Shown: positions 14,622-16,502 of the stretch, piece after piece
Numbering within the stretch: the first letter of the stretch is position 1
Layout of the letters: the number at the start of each line of letters is the position of its first letter
NCBI GenBank assembly: GCA_947305835.1
Contig: CAMZEQ010000003.1
Coordinates: 1-16,502 of the forward strand
Direction: 5' to 3'
DNA: 16,502 bases
From: an uncultured Alphaproteobacteria bacterium
GTDB lineage: Bacteria; Pseudomonadota; Alphaproteobacteria; CAAHEQ01; UBA3637
Translations under genes and position numbers: made by a program
Notes under the pieces: generated by a model
Seen by the model: the letters and a program-made list of their open reading frames with translations, nothing else
Told to the model about the DNA's origin: nothing
Databases searched by the model: none

Positions 14622-15433
14622 ATCAAATCAGGAACAATTTGATGCCGAAACCATGTCATTTGACGTTTAGCATAATGACGTGTCGCAAGTAAAATTTGCG
14701 TTTTAGCACATTCTAATGAATATTTTTTGTTCAAATACTGTGCTATTTCTTTTACGCCAATCGCTTTCATTACGCCACCATTTGCTTTCATTTTCAACAG
14801 GTTATCTACTTCTTTTAAGGCACCTTGTTCTATCATTTGATCCAGCCTTTTTTCTATATTTTGATAGATAACAGAACGATCATGTTGTATCAAAATCACG
14901 TTAAAATCCGCATCAATTAGTTTTTTTAAAGGCTGTTCTTGAAAGTAAGTTATCGGTTTGCCTGTTGTTAAAAACACCTCTAATGCGCGTTTTTGTCGTT
15001 GAGGATCTTGAAAAACATTTTGCCCTTTCAGTAAGGCGCGCACCTCTTGAGCAGACATTTGGTATACTTTTTTCCGAATTTCATCGGGAATATCGGGCAT
15101 TTCATTGATCCCGTATATTAATGCATTGATATACATCCCCGTCCCGCCCACTAAAATTGGATAACTCAGAGTCGGCAAGAGTGATGATGCTTTTTCCAAC
15201 CAACTTTTCATATTTTCTTGGCAAAAACAGTCCGCATAACCATAAAGATAATGGGGGACTTTTTTTTCGTCTTTGATACTGGGACGAGCTGTTAAAACAC
15301 GTAAATCACGGTATACTTGAAAGGCGTCCGCATTAACGATTTGGCCTTTATTTTCCAGTGCCATTTTTAAAGCAAATCCTGATTTACCGCTGGCTGTTGG
15401 TCCTATAACAACGTTTATTTTTTGTTTTGACAT
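14615..15433 (-). CDS. miaA: tRNA dimethylallyltransferase MiaA
   Basis: The 272-residue enzyme transfers a dimethylallyl group to N6 of A37 in tRNAs that read U-starting codons. The P-loop IGPTASGKS (10-18), NADAFQVYRDL (DxxQVY signature), the TARPS segment, GGTGMYINALI (about 96-106), DPQRQKRALEV, IGVKE and the C-terminal TRHYAKRQMTWFR motif are all present. It is somewhat shorter than the usual 290-315 residues, mainly at the C-terminus. NADA replaces the common NADS. A TATAAT box ends 6 bases before the ATG and no ribosome-binding site is seen, so the mRNA is probably leaderless. It diverges from lptE. Confidence 0.95.
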   Translation of the reverse strand: MSKQKINVVIGPTASGKSGFALKMALENKGQIVNADAFQVYRDLRVLTARPSIKDEKKVPHYLYGYADCFCQENMKSWLEKASSLLPTLSYPILVGGTGMYINALIYGINEMPDIPDEIRKKVYQMSAQEVRALLKGQNVFQDPQRQKRALEVFLTTGKPITYFQEQPLKKLIDADFNVILIQHDRSVIYQNIEKRLDQMIEQGALKEVDNLLKMKANGGVMKAIGVKEIAQYLNKKYSLECAKTQILLATRHYAKRQMTWFRHQIVPDLIM

Positions 15434-15439
15434 GATTTT

Positions 15440-15445
15440 ATTATA
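15440..15445 (-). promoter_or_regulatory. -10 element of miaA (leaderless start)
   Basis: TATAAT on the minus strand is followed by six bases and then the ATG at 15433, so transcription would begin at the start codon itself. The -35 region is T-rich with no clear match. Confidence 0.55.
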
Positions 15446-15478
15446 CTGTAAAAAAAAATCTTTTAAAAGCCTTTTTTA

Positions 15479-15507
15479 TTGAGTTTTTTAACTTTTTTTG
15501 TTATAGT
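15479..15507 (+). promoter_or_regulatory. Promoter of lptE-holA
   Basis: TTGAGT (15479-15484), a 17-base T-rich spacer and TATAGT (15502-15507) match sigma-70 at 4/6 and 5/6. AAAGGAG follows about 5 bases before the lptE ATG. Confidence 0.65.
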
Positions 15508-15524
15508 AAAAGAAAGGAGTTTTC

Positions 15525-16004
15525 ATGAAAATACTATTTTCTCTTTTGTTGTTGACCGGATGCGGTTTTTCACCTTTGTATTCACAAAGCAATCTTTATT
15601 TAAAAGATACTTCCGTGATTGTTGATCCTATTGCAAATCAATACGGTGATCGGATGAAACATATTATTCAAGATAAACTTTTCACCCCGACTTCAAACCC
15701 CTTACGCAATTACCGTTTAATTGTGAGCCCGCCCGAATTCAGCGCCGGTGACAAAACAATTTCATCCAACGAATTTGCCAGCACAATACAAATTACGGGT
15801 ACAACTTCCTATCGCCTGAATAATTTGAATACAGGAAAGGATATTTATTCCGGAAGTGTTATTGCTGTCAGTTCCTATGCTGTTGTTCGTGATCCTTATG
15901 CGACAACGGTTGCCAAAAATCATATTCAAGAAGAGCTGTCCGAACAATTAGCTGAACAAGTTGCTTTAGATATTATCGCTCAATTATCCGGGGAAGAAAA
16001 GTGA
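15525..16004 (+). CDS. lptE: LPS-assembly lipoprotein LptE
   Basis: The 159-residue lipoprotein has a short signal peptide with lipobox LTGC (Cys13 lipidated) followed by GFSPLY, the CGFxPLY signature of LptE. LptE plugs the LptD barrel in the outer membrane and helps deliver lipopolysaccharide to the surface. The body shows the LptE pattern: IxDxL......YRLIVSP, then SSNEFASTIQITGTTSY and a C-terminal helix with repeated Glu/Gln. AAAGGAG 5 bases upstream fixes the start. Its stop overlaps the holA GTG start (GTGA), the usual lptE-holA pairing in Alphaproteobacteria. Confidence 0.93.
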   Translation: MKILFSLLLLTGCGFSPLYSQSNLYLKDTSVIVDPIANQYGDRMKHIIQDKLFTPTSNPLRNYRLIVSPPEFSAGDKTISSNEFASTIQITGTTSYRLNNLNTGKDIYSGSVIAVSSYAVVRDPYATTVAKNHIQEELSEQLAEQVALDIIAQLSGEEK

Positions 16005-16502
16005 AAGCAAAAACATTTCAGTTAGATGCCCTAACACAACAAATTAAAACACAATATACCGGTGCTGTTGTTTATGGGACAGATGTGAGTTCGGTTCAGG
16101 AAGTCGCGCAAAAAATTAAGCAATTAATTCTGCCTCAACCCGATGGATTTTCTTTAGTTACCTTAACAGCAGCCCAACTTAAACAAACCCCTTTTATTGC
16201 AACAGATGAAGGCAATACTCCCAACTTGATGGGGGATCGTCGTCTTATTTGGATTAAGGACGTTCCCAACTTATCCGATGAAGTTTTGCGCCATTTTTGT
16301 GATCACTGTCAAACAAATGCTTTTTTATTAATCAGTTGTGATAATTTACCAAAAAACAATGCTCTGCGTATTGAAGCGGAAAACAATCAGAAAATTATTA
16401 CTTTTGCATGCTATCCCCCAGAAGAAGGTGAATTATCATTTTTAATTAAAGAATTTACCAAACAAGCAGGATTTCAAATTTCACCGGATGCAACGCTTTT
16501 TC
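16001..16502 (+). CDS. holA: DNA polymerase III delta subunit HolA, N-terminal part
   Basis: The frame begins at GTG 16001, overlapping the lptE stop by 4 bases, and stays open to the window end (167 codons and one base). The delta subunit opens the sliding clamp as part of the clamp loader. Visible family features are the early VVYGTD motif (the former P-loop area), then the LVTLTAAQLKQTP segment and the GDRRLIWIKDV motif that follows in alphaproteobacterial HolA. The position directly after lptE supports the call. The ribosome-binding site is weak (GGGGAAG), as expected for a coupled start. About half of the gene lies beyond the window. Confidence 0.88.
   Translation, partial: MKAKTFQLDALTQQIKTQYTGAVVYGTDVSSVQEVAQKIKQLILPQPDGFSLVTLTAAQLKQTPFIATDEGNTPNLMGDRRLIWIKDVPNLSDEVLRHFCDHCQTNAFLLISCDNLPKNNALRIEAENNQKIITFACYPPEEGELSFLIKEFTKQAGFQISPDATLF

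Overview
The window looks like a low-GC (roughly 40% by eye) chromosomal segment of an alphaproteobacterium, probably an uncultured host- or gut-associated lineage. The evidence is an alphaproteobacterial-type RpoH, an LptE with a CGFxPLY lipobox overlapping holA, a FadL-type outer-membrane protein, and a prepilin-like protein with an RGRSLLEIIAVIAIIG N-terminus. I recall prepilin-like proteins of that style being frequent in uncultured gut Alphaproteobacteria, so the lineage is inference. Most of the window is housekeeping; the accessory content is a Cys-rich secretion cassette, an outer-membrane protein and a toxin-antitoxin operon.

Layout. At 1-1082 the 3' end of an rlmB-like methyltransferase meets rpoH tail to tail, with stops overlapping by 4 bp. 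At 1221-5547 (minus) lies a two-gene operon: a prepilin-like protein running into a very large Cys-rich region, interrupted by one in-frame TGA, then a second Cys-rich protein with a Sec signal peptide. The operon has its own promoter and terminator. At 5548-7051 (minus) tRNA-Gly(TCC) and tuf share a consensus promoter. At 7053-8425 (minus) is a FadL/OmpP1-type gene broken by one in-frame TAA, behind a promoter with two palindromic operator-like sites. At 8441-11253 (minus) mutS overlaps a small membrane protein by ATGA. At 11280-12613 (plus) an orphan PhoR-like histidine kinase diverges from mutS across a shared symmetric -10 element. At 12591-14492 (minus) a membrane-anchored coiled-coil protein forms a three-gene overlapping operon with mazE and mazF. 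Its promoter carries an inverted repeat exactly between -35 and -10, with three related inverted repeats upstream. At 14615-16502 miaA (minus, apparently leaderless) diverges from lptE-holA (plus); holA runs off the end.

The most notable points are: (i) the prepilin/Cys-rich fusion, about 1061 codons, whose only interruption is a TGA where the neighbouring protein has a Cys; (ii) the coiled-coil-mazEF operon with its array of operator-like palindromes; (iii) two single-codon nonsense interruptions, both in surface or exported proteins, which may be pseudogenisation, assembly error or (for the TGA) recoding; (iv) very compact control regions, with terminator U-tracts abutting the next -35 element and apparently leaderless starts. 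There is no gene-free stretch longer than 300 bases.
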